Source: Cyclobacterium lianum (GTDB lineage: Bacteria; Bacteroidota; Bacteroidia; Cytophagales; Cyclobacteriaceae). From it: a stretch of DNA of 64,000 nt. Shown here in pieces: positions 1-9,991 of this stretch (positions are counted from its first letter, which is position 1; the number at the start of each line of letters is the position of its first letter). Under the pieces are notes generated by a model, which worked only from the letters and a program-made list of their open reading frames with translations, did no database searches and was not told the origin of the DNA. The stretch is taken from assembly GCF_900143075.1 (NCBI RefSeq), contig NZ_FRCY01000017.1, forward strand, positions 1-64,000. Reading direction: 5' to 3'. A program made the position numbers and the translations under genes.

Positions 1-353
1 TTGTTTCTGTACCCAAAGAAATGCTATTTGCTTATAAATAATGTCTGACAAAACTTCAAAGAACTTGGCCCGATTCAAAGAAAACCTTCCGCTTTCTGAT
101 CGGCTTGACCTCACTTTCTGACACCTTCTTTTTGGTGATTTTCGGTAAGGGAGTGCAAAGGTAATGAAACTTGTTACTCTTGCAAAAATTTTGAGGATAA
201 AATTTGAAAAGATTTCTAAACGCCTCTCCGGTGTTTCCTCGATTTCCCCGTTTGGGATCACAAAGATGATATCTTTTTTCCGGTTTGCAATGAGAAAAAT
301 CTGTTTTTTTCAGGAATATTTTTCTATCGACGCTTTTTCGAAATAGATCCTAA
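1..353. other. Window-edge stretch with no supported gene
   Basis: No convincing gene is seen here. A 60-codon open frame at 164-346 has biased low-complexity content and no recognisable family, and it lies immediately 3' of the minus-strand tRNA, so it is treated as chance. No clear hairpin terminator for the tRNA was found. Confidence 0.5.
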
Positions 354-430
354 TGGTGACCTCGCCAGGATTCAAACCTGGAACCTCTTGAGCCGTAATC
401 AAGTGCTCTATTCAGTTGAGCTACGAGGCC
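354..430 (-). tRNA. tRNA-Arg (anticodon ACG)
   Basis: Read on the minus strand, the 77-nt segment folds as a cloverleaf. The acceptor GGCCTCG pairs with CGAGGTC (one G-U pair), the D stem is GCTC/GAGC, the anticodon stem is CTTGA/TCAAG around the loop TTACGGC, and the T stem is CCAGG/CCTGG around TTTGAAT. The loop gives anticodon ACG, which decodes arginine CGN codons after A34-to-inosine editing. The 3' CCA is encoded. Confidence 0.96.
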
Positions 431-616
431 ATTCCCTGTAGAAGGAATGCAAAGCTAAAGAATAATCACAATATTACAAAGCGCTGTTATTCATAAAATC
501 GTCAGATCCACAATCAGACAGCGTTATTATTTAAGAATAATTAAGATGTTTAACACTCCAAATCAATCAATATTTCATAATTTAGCCGATCAATTGATCA
601 AGTAATCATTGTATTC

Positions 617-1360
617 ATGAAAAAACTAACCATACTACCCTTTGTCATTTTACTTTTACTTTCGACTTTTCAACTCCAGGCCCAGGAGAAAGAAAGAACA
701 CCCATCGGAGGCAGGCCGAATATAAAGGGTGATTTGTTTCTGGATTTTGGCTTTAACATGCTTAATAACCGGCCGGACGAATTGAATACCAGATTCATTG
801 CATCGCGGGTAGTCAATATTTATTACCAGACCCAACTGCCGATCGGCGAAAATTCAGGTTTTACTTTCAATCCGGGATTCGGTTTTGGGCTTGAAAAACT
901 GGCTTTTCAGGACAACCTCACGCTAATCCCCGATCCCGAAAAAGGACCCAACTCGAGTCAGCTTGTTCCCATTTCAGAAGTATATGGTGAAGACATCAGG
1001 GTAGAAACCAACACCATGGCCATCAATTATATTGATATCCCCATCGAATTCAGGTACCATGCCAACAAAGACGACTTCAATAGCGGATTCCGGGTTGCAG
1101 TCGGTGGCAAATTCGGGTTTCTATACAATGCACATTCCAAGATAGCAGTAACCAATAGCGAAGGTTTTAGCCAAAAGGTAAAAAACAGCCAGGAATACGG
1201 ACTCAGTCCTATTCGCTATGGGGCCTATACCAGACTGGGATTCCCCGGATTTAACCTCTGGGCCTATTATGGGCTGAATGAGCTGTTTGAGGAAGATCAG
1301 GGACCCTACGGCACAGCAGCATCCCAATTTAATTTCGGAGTTTCTGTAGCTTTATTTTAG
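617..1360 (+). CDS. Outer-membrane beta-barrel (porin-like) protein
   Basis: A 247-residue protein. The N-terminus is a clear Sec signal peptide (basic MKK, a Leu/Phe-rich core, cleavage after LQAQ near residue 23). The rest is rich in alternating aromatic/polar segments and glycines (FTFNPGFGFG, IPIEFRYHANKDDFNSGFRVAVGGKFGFLY) and ends in an aromatic residue (VALF), as expected of an eight- to ten-strand outer-membrane barrel of the PorT / outer-membrane beta-barrel class common in Bacteroidota. The substrate is unknown. It is a single gene that ends just before a terminator hairpin and converges with the PAP2-like gene. The start is the ATG directly preceding the signal peptide. Confidence 0.75.
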   Translation: MKKLTILPFVILLLLSTFQLQAQEKERTPIGGRPNIKGDLFLDFGFNMLNNRPDELNTRFIASRVVNIYYQTQLPIGENSGFTFNPGFGFGLEKLAFQDNLTLIPDPEKGPNSSQLVPISEVYGEDIRVETNTMAINYIDIPIEFRYHANKDDFNSGFRVAVGGKFGFLYNAHSKIAVTNSEGFSQKVKNSQEYGLSPIRYGAYTRLGFPGFNLWAYYGLNELFEEDQGPYGTAASQFNFGVSVALF

Positions 1361-1385
1361 ACGAGTGCAATCAGGCAATCATGCA

Positions 1386-1417
1386 AAGCAGGTTTTTAAA
1401 GAGCCTGCTTTTTTTAT
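1386..1417 (+). terminator. Rho-independent terminator of the barrel-protein gene
   Basis: A seven-base-pair stem (AAGCAGG at 1386-1392 with CCTGCTT at 1404-1410) is followed by a run of T. It sits about 25 bp after the barrel gene stop and runs into the last codons of the convergent gene. Confidence 0.8.
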
Positions 1418-2037
1418 TGCAGCAAAAAATAATAATAGGCCATAAAATTAAAACAGAAGCCCATGAGAAAACCCCCATATACTTCTCCGGGCTTGTGGGC
1501 ATTGAGGTATAGACGGGAGGTGCCCACCAGCCCGCTGATAGCAATGATCAACAACAGGTAATAAAACATAGGAGCAGAATAAAATTTCATGGACAATACC
1601 GCCACCAGGGCCACCCAACCCCCCATTGCGGTTTGATGCGCACTGATTTTCCAAAAAAATGTCACCAGAGTAAGTGCCACCAGACTAAGCGTAACCGTGC
1701 TTAGCGTGAGGATCAGGAGTTCATCCACATTGAGCCTCCAGTAAAAAAACCCGGCAGTCATGCAGTAAAAGACAGCGACCAGAGAGAAGGGGATGAAGCG
1801 GTCCCGTTGGCCTGAGAGGTGAAAACCAGGAATGGTGTCTGCGTATTTCATGCCTACCAAACCCAGCAGCGGCACCAGAAAAGTCGAAAAACTGATCAGC
1901 AACAAAATGGACCACTTGGCCGCCTGTGGCACCACCGTTGCTTCAGGTACAATGTAAAATAACGTAGCTACCATCAATGAAGGGATAAGCAGGGGCTGAA
2001 AAACCACAGATATCCCGAAAGCCAATTTTCTATACAC
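1414..2037 (-). CDS. PAP2-like integral membrane protein
   Basis: A 207-residue, strongly hydrophobic protein with about six membrane segments. Two loops recall the phosphatidic-acid phosphatase type 2 signature: SAHQTAMGG (about residue 134) in place of the PSGH motif, and SRLYLNAHKPGEVYGG (about residue 175) in place of SR-x5-H-x3-D, with Glu where the Asp is usual. Catalytic competence is therefore uncertain. A role in lipid or undecaprenyl-phosphate dephosphorylation is inference. The GTG start shares one base with the rpoN stop codon (TAGTG), so it is likely translationally coupled to rpoN. Confidence 0.6.
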   Translation of the reverse strand: MYRKLAFGISVVFQPLLIPSLMVATLFYIVPEATVVPQAAKWSILLLISFSTFLVPLLGLVGMKYADTIPGFHLSGQRDRFIPFSLVAVFYCMTAGFFYWRLNVDELLILTLSTVTLSLVALTLVTFFWKISAHQTAMGGWVALVAVLSMKFYSAPMFYYLLLIIAISGLVGTSRLYLNAHKPGEVYGGFLMGFCFNFMAYYYFLLQ

Positions 2038-3491
2038 TACAACTCCTTTCTAAGCCTTGCTACAGGAATCTGCAATTGCTCCCTGTACTTGGCTACGGTC
2101 CTTCGAGCGATATTATAGCCCTTTTGATTTAATAATTTAACCAGTTTATCATCGGAGAGCGGTTTCCTTTTGTCTTCCTCCTCTACCATCTTGTTCAGCA
2201 CGCTCTTCACTTCGCGGTTACTTACATCCTCTCCCCCCTCTGTGGCTATACCCTCAGAAAAGAAGTACTTTAACGGGAAGACACCAAATTCCGTCTGGAT
2301 CGACTTGCTGTTTGCTACCCGCGACACGGTGGAAATATCCATATCGATCCGTTCCGCAATATCCTTGAGAATCATGGGCCGCAATTTGGTTTCATCTCCA
2401 TCTACAAAAAATTCCTGCTGGTAATCCAGGATGGCCTGCATGGTTTTCATCAGGGTTTGTTGCCTTTGTTTGATGGCGTCAATAAACCACTTGGCCGAAT
2501 CCAGTTTCTGCTTGACAAAACTGACCGTCTCCTTTAATTTCTTATCTTTCTTGTTACTCTTGTCGTAGGCATTGAACATTTCCGAATAGGACCTGCTCAC
2601 CTTCAACTCAGGGGCATTTTTGGAATTCAGCGTGATCTCCAGCTTTCCGTTGATATTGTTCAGGATAAAATCCGGAATCACATAATGATTGCGTACCATT
2701 CCATCTGCCACCCCGCCGGGCTTGGGATTTAATCTGGTGATCAGGTGAATTACCTCCTTGAGCTCTTCCTCATCTATTCCGGCCTTCTTCAATATCTTGT
2801 CGTAATGCTTTTTGGTGAATTCCTCGAAGCAACTTTGTACGATAAAGATGGCTTTCTGCACCAGGGGCTCATGAGGGTCCTCTCTTCTTTCCAATTGGAT
2901 GATCAGGCACTCCTGCAGGTTTCGGGCAGCTATTCCGGGGGGATCAAAGCTCTGGATCTTGATCAATATCTCCTCTATCTCATCCAGATCAGTTTCTATA
3001 TTCTGACTGAAGGCCAGATCGTTGATAATGGCTTCCAGGCTTCTCCTGATATAACCATCACTTTCTATACTGCCGATCAGTTGCTTGCCGATGATGCGCT
3101 GCTCTTCATCGAGCTTCAGGAAATTCAATTGGGACAGCAGTTGCTCATGCAGGGAAGAGTAGCTCGAAAGTGGCATCTCCCGCTCTTCTTCATCATTGGA
3201 ATAATTGCCATCTCCCTGCATCTTGTACCCGCCGTACTCCTCATTCAAATATTCCTCTATATTGATATCCTTATCCTCTTTGACATCTGTATTCTCAGCC
3301 GCATCCTGAAATTCGTCGGCCTGACCATCGGCATCTGTTTCCTTCCCCTCCTCCAATGCTGGATTAATCTCCAACTCTTCTTCAATACGGGTTTCCAATT
3401 CAGCGGTGGGCACCTGAAGAAGTTTGATAAACTGTATCTGCTGGGGAGACAGTTTCTGAGATAAGATCTGACTTAAATTCAGTTTCTGCAT
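2037..3491 (-). CDS. rpoN: RNA polymerase sigma-54 factor
   Basis: A 484-residue sigma-54 protein, of normal length. The N-terminal activator-interaction region is Gln/Leu-rich (KLSPQQIQFIKLLQVPTAEL, residues 14-33). An acidic linker follows (about residues 45-105), then the core-binding and helix-turn-helix regions. The diagnostic RpoN box ARRTVAKYRE lies near residues 462-471 and contacts the -24 element. Sigma-54 needs AAA+ enhancer-binding activators; none is encoded in the window. The gene is divergent from asnS across 177 bp and continues without a gap into the PAP2-like gene. Confidence 0.97.
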   Translation of the reverse strand: MQKLNLSQILSQKLSPQQIQFIKLLQVPTAELETRIEEELEINPALEEGKETDADGQADEFQDAAENTDVKEDKDINIEEYLNEEYGGYKMQGDGNYSNDEEEREMPLSSYSSLHEQLLSQLNFLKLDEEQRIIGKQLIGSIESDGYIRRSLEAIINDLAFSQNIETDLDEIEEILIKIQSFDPPGIAARNLQECLIIQLERREDPHEPLVQKAIFIVQSCFEEFTKKHYDKILKKAGIDEEELKEVIHLITRLNPKPGGVADGMVRNHYVIPDFILNNINGKLEITLNSKNAPELKVSRSYSEMFNAYDKSNKKDKKLKETVSFVKQKLDSAKWFIDAIKQRQQTLMKTMQAILDYQQEFFVDGDETKLRPMILKDIAERIDMDISTVSRVANSKSIQTEFGVFPLKYFFSEGIATEGGEDVSNREVKSVLNKMVEEEDKRKPLSDDKLVKLLNQKGYNIARRTVAKYREQLQIPVARLRKEL

Positions 3492-3668
3492 ATATCTTTA
3501 ACCTAATGTGGGTTTGTATTGGACTGTTTTTATTTTCCTTAAATTCCTTTGAACTCTCAAATTTAGGAAATAAGATCAAAATTTTGATAAAAAGCTTATT
3601 ATATCGTTTTTTTGCATTCACTTTATAGCTAACCATTCAGGCAGTGTATTCCTAAAGCGAAATCAGAT

Positions 3669-5120
3669 ATGGCATTCAACAAGCGAATAAAAATAAAATC
3701 CCTGCTGGAAAACGCTTCAGCAGGCGAAAAAGCCACTTTAATGGGCTGGGTAAGGACCAAAAGAAGCAACAAGCATGTAACTTTTATTGCCCTGAATGAC
3801 GGCTCCTGCATCCAAAACTATCAGGTGGTGGCCGACCCGGCAAGGATCAGTGAGGAGATATTAAAAAAAGCAAATACCGGGGCCAGCATCAAGGTTCATG
3901 GCAGCATTGTAGACTCCCAGGGTGCAGGGCAGCAGACGGAAATACTTGCGGAAAAAATAACGCTGCTGGGAGAGGCTGATCCGGAGAAATTCCCGATTCA
4001 GCCCAAAAAACACTCTTTGGAATTCCTTAGAGAAAACGCGCATTTGAGAGTAAGAACCAACACTTTTGGCGCCATATTCAGAATCAGGCACCACCTGGCC
4101 TTTGCCGTACACCAGTATTTTCACGACAGGGGGTTCTTTTATGTCCACACGCCCATCATTACGGCCTCAGACGCCGAAGGGGCCGGGGAAACCTTTCAGG
4201 TAACCACCCTGGACCTGAAAAACCCGCCCAGGGATGAACACAATAACATCAACTTCGGGGAGGACTTTTTTGAAAGAGCCACCAATCTTACGGTTTCCGG
4301 CCAACTTGAAGGCGAACTGGCCGCCCTTGCCCTGTCGGAAATATACACCTTTGGCCCGACTTTCAGAGCCGAAAATTCAAATACTACCCGCCATCTGGCT
4401 GAATTCTGGATGATAGAACCGGAAATGGCGTTTTACGATGCAGAAGACAACCAGGACCTGGCGGAAGATTTCCTGCAGTACATCATCCGTTTTGCCCTCG
4501 AACACTGCAAAGAGGATTTGGCATTTCTGGACAAAAGGGCAGCAGAAGAGGAAAAAGAGAAAAAAGCGGAACTGAGGAGTGATATGGGTCTGTTAGACCG
4601 ACTGGAATTTGTGACCCAAAATGAATTTGTCAGGATCAGCTATACAGAAGCCTTTGAGATACTGAAGGATTCCAAACCCAATAAAAAGAAGAAATTTACC
4701 TTCCCAATAGTTGATTGGGGCACTGACCTCCAATCCGAGCACGAGAGATTTCTGGTCGAAAAACACTTTAAAAAGCCGGTGATCATTTCAGATTATCCCA
4801 AGGCCATAAAATCATTCTACATGAAACAGAATGAAGATGGGAAAACGGTTGCTGCAATGGACATCCTCTTTCCAGGTATAGGTGAAATCGTAGGTGGCTC
4901 CCAGAGGGAAGAAAGGCTGGACAAACTCACTGAAAGAATGGAAGAACTTGGCATCAGCCAGGAGGAATTGTGGTGGTACCTGGATACGCGCAGGTTTGGG
5001 ACTACCCCCCATGCTGGATTTGGGCTGGGTTTTGAGCGCCTGGTACAGTTTGTGACCGGCATGGGAAATATAAGGGATGTGATTCCATTCCCCAGGACAC
5101 CTGGTAATGCGGAATTTTAA
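3669..5120 (+). CDS. asnS: Asparagine--tRNA ligase
   Basis: A 483-residue class IIb aminoacyl-tRNA synthetase that charges tRNA-Asn in the cytoplasm. It has the N-terminal OB-fold anticodon-binding domain ([20 protein letters not shown], residues 21-40) and a class II catalytic domain with motif 2 ([21 protein letters not shown]) and motif 3 ([10 protein letters not shown], about residue 450). The spacing and the insert before motif 3 fit AsnRS rather than AspRS. Its length is usual, though the insert is charged ([11 protein letters not shown]). It is monocistronic and divergent from rpoN. Confidence 0.97.
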   Translation: MAFNKRIKIKSLLENASAGEKATLMGWVRTKRSNKHVTFIALNDGSCIQNYQVVADPARISEEILKKANTGASIKVHGSIVDSQGAGQQTEILAEKITLLGEADPEKFPIQPKKHSLEFLRENAHLRVRTNTFGAIFRIRHHLAFAVHQYFHDRGFFYVHTPIITASDAEGAGETFQVTTLDLKNPPRDEHNNINFGEDFFERATNLTVSGQLEGELAALALSEIYTFGPTFRAENSNTTRHLAEFWMIEPEMAFYDAEDNQDLAEDFLQYIIRFALEHCKEDLAFLDKRAAEEEKEKKAELRSDMGLLDRLEFVTQNEFVRISYTEAFEILKDSKPNKKKKFTFPIVDWGTDLQSEHERFLVEKHFKKPVIISDYPKAIKSFYMKQNEDGKTVAAMDILFPGIGEIVGGSQREERLDKLTERMEELGISQEELWWYLDTRRFGTTPHAGFGLGFERLVQFVTGMGNIRDVIPFPRTPGNAEF

Positions 5121-5344
5121 CGAAATAGAAATGCATTTAAAAAATAAAAATCCATTTTCCATCTCACAGGATAGAACCGCCCTAAAATGAACCACACCAG
5201 GATTCGGCAGGCTACGGGATAAGCCATTCCCTGGGCTAAAATACTTTGCCCTAAAATGGATTGTCTATTGTAAGCTTTTGGTCTTGTTTTTGACTTCTCA
5301 CCCTTTCATAATGCATTATTTGGGATTAATTCTTAAATTGAAGG

Positions 5345-5797
5345 GTGGAAAAATTTCTAAAATATCTCAAAACCGAAAGCGTCGGCGGTCACCTGATCCG
5401 CATTTCCCTGGCTTGCCTGCTTTTATTTGGCGGGTTCACGAAGTTAAAATTAATCGGTGCGCTGGACTACAATCTTTTCTGGGCCATTTTACTGGCAGGC
5501 ATCGAAACCTTTGCGGCTTTTGGCTTGCTGATACATTATAAACGGCCGATCCTTGGCCTGGCAGGTGGAGTATTGGCCTTGTTGTCCATCTTTATCAGAA
5601 TAGTATTTTCGATCGGCTGGGTCAGGGACAACGTATTACAGACAGACTCTTTCATCGTCGCCTTAAATTCCATTTTTGGAATTTATAATAACGGACTTTT
5701 TCACATTACCCTGCTGTTCGGTGCCGGTATTTACTGTCTGGGCAATTCCTATAAAGCCTACATCAAGGAAAGAATTACCCGGCCCTGGCCGCATTAA
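5345..5797 (+). CDS. DoxX/DUF417-like small membrane protein
   Basis: A 150-residue protein with four predicted membrane spans. The first segment, LIRISLACLLLFGGFTKL, resembles the first helix of DoxX/YkgB (DUF417)-type proteins, which are quinone-related or of unknown function. The start is GTG at 5345, only six bases after an in-frame stop; there is no in-frame ATG nearby, so GTG is the only credible start for this reading. The upstream gap to asnS (224 bp) shows no other gene. Functional assignment is weak; the membrane topology is the solid part. Confidence 0.6.
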   Translation: MEKFLKYLKTESVGGHLIRISLACLLLFGGFTKLKLIGALDYNLFWAILLAGIETFAAFGLLIHYKRPILGLAGGVLALLSIFIRIVFSIGWVRDNVLQTDSFIVALNSIFGIYNNGLFHITLLFGAGIYCLGNSYKAYIKERITRPWPH

Positions 5798-5811
5798 GTC
5801 TGATTTACGAT

Positions 5812-7302
5812 TTATTCTTCCTGAAAGCTCATTTCCGGCGTGTACAACAATTGCTGGTTCTCAAAATCATAAAGTGTCAATTTTCTGAGTTCATAATAGG
5901 CTGTCCAGTAATCCCTCAAAGATTCTATATATTGCCTTCTGTTGATATCCTTATCTTCCTGGGCAATGCCCAGGTCTGTAATGGAAACATTCCCACTCTG
6001 ATACCTGCGGAAAGAGATTTCATACCGTTTTTCAGCTACTTCATCGGAAGCTTTGGTGATCTCCAGCCTGTCTTTCAACATGATAAAATTCCGAACGCGT
6101 GTAAAAATTGTCTGCTCAAAATTGATGATCTCCTGATCGATTTCATATTCTGTCAGCTTCTGGAGGGACCTGGCGATACTCATTCTGGCCTTGTTTCTGC
6201 CCCAGTCCAGGATGGGAACCTCAATACCGAGGGTGACCAGTGCCTGGGTATTGGGGTTGCTATAAATATCTCCCCACATCAAGGCAGCCTTGTTATAGCC
6301 ATAGCTGGCGTTCAGATTCATCTGGAACCTTTCTCCCCTTCTTTGGGCCACCTCAGCCTGGGCCTCCAGACGCTGTCTGTCAAACCCAATGGCCTCTGAC
6401 CGGTTTTGAAAGGCATACTCTAAGGCATCCTCCACATTGACCTCAAATTCGGGAATATCATCCGGAAGAGCCAAATTCAGGTCGACTTCCTCATTCAGTC
6501 CTATATAAGATTTTAGTCTTAGTGAACGGGCTTCCATATCCAGTCTGGCCTGTGCCACGCCTTGTTTGGCTTTTAATACCTGCAATTCCACCTGCAATAG
6601 CTTGTCTTCATAGGTGGTTCCTATATTGTACCTACCCCTTTCGATTTGAAGTATGGCTTCGGAATTGGCCAGGTTCTTGGTAGCAATATCCAGATTGACC
6701 TGGGCCACCAAAAAATCAAAAAACATTTCAGTAACAAACTGGCTGATGTCCTCCATCTCCTCTACAAATTCTCTTTTGCTTTCTTCAAACCTGATCGGTT
6801 CTATCTTTCGGTCCCATTTGTAGGGATTGTATGCAAATATCGGTTGGTTCAACCGCACATTTACGGGTACTCCACTCCACCGGGTTTGGTTGGCACCATC
6901 TGCAGCCAGGAAATTATCAAACCTATTGGTAGAACTATTTACTGAAATCACCCCACCAGTGGGGCTGATCACTTGCCTGAGGCCCAATTCCAGATCCACC
7001 AGGTTTTGTCTCACCTCTCTGAATTCAATAGTTCCATCAGGTTGGGTCACATTACTGAAGGCCTGAGAGTATTGCGGGAGGGTGCCCTCCAATCTGAGCT
7101 GTGGATTAAAATTGGACTGATACAGCCGATAAAGCCAATAGCGGTTTTCCCTCTGGGTATCTGCCCTCAGGGCTGCGGGGGATTGGGATCTGGCCCGCTC
7201 GATAATATCTTCAAGGGTATAGCTTACGGTCTGCTGACCTTGCACAGAAAAAATGGCCAGAAAAAATATCATGGCCAGAAATAGAGTAGCGGTTTTATTC
7301 AT
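5812..7302 (-). CDS. TolC-family outer-membrane efflux channel
   Basis: A 496-residue outer-membrane factor. It has a signal peptide (MNKTATLFLAMIFFLAIF, cleavage after VQGQ near residue 23) followed by two OEP repeats of long alpha-helical, Gln/Arg/Glu-rich segments (for example ARLDMEARSLRLKSYIGLNE and YEISFRRYQSGNVSITDL, the latter typical of the second repeat). It would form the trimeric channel across the outer membrane for the adaptor and permease encoded directly upstream. It is the last gene of the efflux operon, its ATG overlapping the permease stop by 8 bp. Confidence 0.93.
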   Translation of the reverse strand: MNKTATLFLAMIFFLAIFSVQGQQTVSYTLEDIIERARSQSPAALRADTQRENRYWLYRLYQSNFNPQLRLEGTLPQYSQAFSNVTQPDGTIEFREVRQNLVDLELGLRQVISPTGGVISVNSSTNRFDNFLAADGANQTRWSGVPVNVRLNQPIFAYNPYKWDRKIEPIRFEESKREFVEEMEDISQFVTEMFFDFLVAQVNLDIATKNLANSEAILQIERGRYNIGTTYEDKLLQVELQVLKAKQGVAQARLDMEARSLRLKSYIGLNEEVDLNLALPDDIPEFEVNVEDALEYAFQNRSEAIGFDRQRLEAQAEVAQRRGERFQMNLNASYGYNKAALMWGDIYSNPNTQALVTLGIEVPILDWGRNKARMSIARSLQKLTEYEIDQEIINFEQTIFTRVRNFIMLKDRLEITKASDEVAEKRYEISFRRYQSGNVSITDLGIAQEDKDINRRQYIESLRDYWTAYYELRKLTLYDFENQQLLYTPEMSFQEE

Positions 7303-8608
7303 AGCGTAAAGAGGTTATCGGATCCTGGCTGGCGGCTCTTTTGGCTGGGGTAATACCAAAAACCAAACCTACTGTGGCTGCGACGCCAAAGGACAACAGT
7401 ATGGAACTCATCGTTATCACAGTAGGGAAGTCTGCAAAAGTAGACACCAAATGGGCCAGTACTATGCCCAAAATCACACCTATTAAGCCGCCGGAAACAC
7501 TGATCATTATGGATTCAAATAGAAACTGATTCACAATATCGTTCTTTTTTGCTCCCAACGAAAGCCTTAGGCCGATTTCTTTTATTCTTTCCATCACAGA
7601 GGCCAGCATGATGTTCATGATGCCTATTCCTCCTACCAGTAAAGAAATGCCCGCAATGGCCCCCAGGACGATATTAAAGATGTTTTGGGTGCGCTGTTGC
7701 TGTTTGAGTAAAAGTTCAGGAATGGTGATTTCAAAATCCACAACATTGAAGTGCCTCCGCTCCAGCATCTTTGCCAAAACCTCTGCAGTGGGATTCAGCA
7801 ATTCACTTTCAGCTACCTGTACCACCATTTTATCAATCTGGTGGTAGTTGCTGGTACCCCCTCCTTCATCATCATTCAACCTGGCCTCTGTCACCAGGTC
7901 TCTGTTTTTGTAGCGGATCAACATGGTCTGAATGGGAATGTAAACGTCCATGTTGAAATCCCTGATACCCAATTTGGAAATACTGGATTCTGAGACAATG
8001 CGTTCTTCCAGTATTCCTACCACCTCCAGCCATTGACTTCCGCTCTTTAACATTTTCCCAATGGGGTTTTCATTGGGAAAAAACCGTGCAGCCACATTTC
8101 TTCCGATGATACAAACCGGATCACCTTTGATCAGGTTCTTTTCGCTAAACATTTTCCCTTCCCGCAGATCGAAGTCAAGTACTTCAAAATAGGCCGGACT
8201 GACGCCCACCAATTTGGCGGATCTTCTGATTCCACTTTTTACGATATAGGTATCTAATACGATTTCAGGACTGATTTTATTGATGCCGGGAATCACCTTG
8301 CGGATTGCCTCGGCATCCTCCAGTTTTAATCCGGGCGAAAATTTATTTTTCTCCCTTTCCAGATTGCTGTTCTCGTCAATTTGCTCTTCGGTTTGCTCTA
8401 CTACAGGTTCAATCACAATGTTGTTGACACCCACCAGCTTGATTTGCTCCATGATTTCCTGCTGTGCCCCCGTACCGATGGCCAGCATGGCGATGACTGC
8501 CGCAACTCCAAAAATTATACCCAATGCGGTCAGCAATGAGCGCACTTTATTGGCCAAAACCGCTTCAAAGGCGATGTAGAAGTTGGCCAAAAGCCTTTCA
8601 TTAAACAT
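7295..8608 (-). CDS. MacB/FtsX-type ABC transporter permease
   Basis: A 437-residue inner-membrane protein of the type VII ABC (MacB) class. One N-terminal membrane span (ALGIIFGVAAVIAMLAIG), a large periplasmic MacB_PCD domain (about residues 45-290), and three C-terminal spans including GAIAGISLLVGGIGIMNIML and the coupling-helix motif ERIKEIGLRLSLGAKK. No nucleotide-binding domain is fused, unlike E. coli MacB. The ATG at 8608 (MFNERLL) is preferred over the in-frame TTG at 8617. It lies between the adaptor and TolC genes. The required ATPase is not encoded next to it. Confidence 0.93.
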   Translation of the reverse strand: MFNERLLANFYIAFEAVLANKVRSLLTALGIIFGVAAVIAMLAIGTGAQQEIMEQIKLVGVNNIVIEPVVEQTEEQIDENSNLEREKNKFSPGLKLEDAEAIRKVIPGINKISPEIVLDTYIVKSGIRRSAKLVGVSPAYFEVLDFDLREGKMFSEKNLIKGDPVCIIGRNVAARFFPNENPIGKMLKSGSQWLEVVGILEERIVSESSISKLGIRDFNMDVYIPIQTMLIRYKNRDLVTEARLNDDEGGGTSNYHQIDKMVVQVAESELLNPTAEVLAKMLERRHFNVVDFEITIPELLLKQQQRTQNIFNIVLGAIAGISLLVGGIGIMNIMLASVMERIKEIGLRLSLGAKKNDIVNQFLFESIMISVSGGLIGVILGIVLAHLVSTFADFPTVITMSSILLSFGVAATVGLVFGITPAKRAASQDPITSLRYE

Positions 8609-8650
8609 ATTTGACAATTTTTTACTGTTCAGGCTACAATTGACCGAACA

Positions 8651-9991
8651 TCAAGGGGTGGAACGTTTCGGAACAGCGCGTGAGGAAGACAATGATGCCT
8701 CGGCAATAGGCTCTTCCTCTTCCTGCTCGTCCAGATTTCTTTTGCCATTTAACTCTTCCAGCAGGTTCACGGCGAGATTTTCTCCCCAATCGGGTGTATT
8801 CAAATAAACATAGTCTCCCTCATTCAGCCCTTTTTCGATGACCACATCATTGGCATTGGTAAGGCCAAGCAAAACCTCCTGCTTAACCCCGTTTCTGAGG
8901 TAGACATAATTGATACTGTCGTTTTCTACATTCACTGCTTCCAGCGGAACATACAGAACTTCATTGAGTTGATCAGCGATAATCGTATTGCTGGACGTCA
9001 TGGAAGGTCTGAGCATGGGATCGCTCTCATTCACTTCTATGATCACCTCAAAAACTTTTGCGTCAGAATTGGGCCGCTGCTGTCCGACGTTCGCTACTTT
9101 CGTTACCTCGCCGGTATATTTTTTGTCTGGAAAAGCATCCATCCCCAGCTCCACTTTCTGACCTACTTTTACCCGGCGGATATCTACCTCATTTACATAG
9201 GTGATGCTTTGCATGGTGGTCAGATCCGGAAGAGTGGCTACGACAGGGTTCCAGGTACTGATCTGAGAGCCTTCCTTCACTTTACTGCCCCTGTAATCTA
9301 CATATATGACCATCCCCTCCTGCGGGGCCGTCACCACAAACTTATCCAGTACCTCGACCATCTGGTCTACTTCCAGTTGATCCTCCCGGAGTTTGGCAGC
9401 AATCTCCATCATCCTGGCGCGTTCCTGAAGCGTTTTGATCCTGTACCTTTCTCTGGCCTGATCCAGCTCCCGCTTGGCCTTCTCTACATTGTATTCGTTC
9501 TGTTTGATTATGGCAGGGGGTTCGAACTGAGATTGCTCGAGAATCAATTCCTGCTCCTGAACGATGTATTCCTGATTGAGGATATTGTCCCGCTCTACCC
9601 GGAGATTGAGAGAAGTATCGAGCTGAATTTGCTCAAATTGCGCCTTTGTTTGTTCCAGATCTAGTCTCCTGTCTTCCAGGCGGCCAAACAGCTCCGTTTT
9701 GTCTATGGAGCAAATGAAGTCCCCTTTTTTTACTACGGTCCCCTCATCCACCATCTTGTCTATGGTAAAGTTTCCTATACGAAATCTTCTGGCTTCTGCC
9801 GGTCCAAATACCTGGACGGATCGGAGTGCTTCCAGCTCACCGGAAGTGGTAATCTCTACACGAAACTGCCCTTTATTTACATTTGCCAGAATATTATTTT
9901 CGACTCCGGCGCTGCCGGAGGCAAAGAAAAAATACAGGGCCCCGATTACAATCACACTACCGAGAGCGACGTATATTAGGTTCTTTTTCAT
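8651..9991 (-). CDS. HlyD/MacA-type periplasmic efflux adaptor
   Basis: A 446-residue membrane-fusion protein. It has an N-terminal membrane anchor (NLIYVALGSVIVIGALYFFF), a lipoyl-like half, a long coiled-coil hairpin (about residues 90-210, rich in Glu/Gln/Arg), the second lipoyl half (VVTAPQEGMVIYVDYRGSKV) and beta-barrel domains (VKVGQKVELGMDAFPDKKYTGEV). It links the permease to the TolC channel. The start chosen is ATG 9991 (MKKN), right before the anchor; an extended frame reaches 10081 but adds an unlikely Cys-containing N-terminus. First gene of the three-gene efflux operon. Confidence 0.92.
   Translation of the reverse strand: MKKNLIYVALGSVIVIGALYFFFASGSAGVENNILANVNKGQFRVEITTSGELEALRSVQVFGPAEARRFRIGNFTIDKMVDEGTVVKKGDFICSIDKTELFGRLEDRRLDLEQTKAQFEQIQLDTSLNLRVERDNILNQEYIVQEQELILEQSQFEPPAIIKQNEYNVEKAKRELDQARERYRIKTLQERARMMEIAAKLREDQLEVDQMVEVLDKFVVTAPQEGMVIYVDYRGSKVKEGSQISTWNPVVATLPDLTTMQSITYVNEVDIRRVKVGQKVELGMDAFPDKKYTGEVTKVANVGQQRPNSDAKVFEVIIEVNESDPMLRPSMTSSNTIIADQLNEVLYVPLEAVNVENDSINYVYLRNGVKQEVLLGLTNANDVVIEKGLNEGDYVYLNTPDWGENLAVNLLEELNGKRNLDEQEEEEPIAEASLSSSRAVPKRSTP

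Noticed and set aside
164-346. 60-codon open frame before the tRNA
   Set aside because: Biased composition, no recognisable family, no support from context.
2745-3464. 239-codon open frame opposite rpoN
   Set aside because: It lies fully inside rpoN on the other strand and has no family features; it is a shadow of codon bias.
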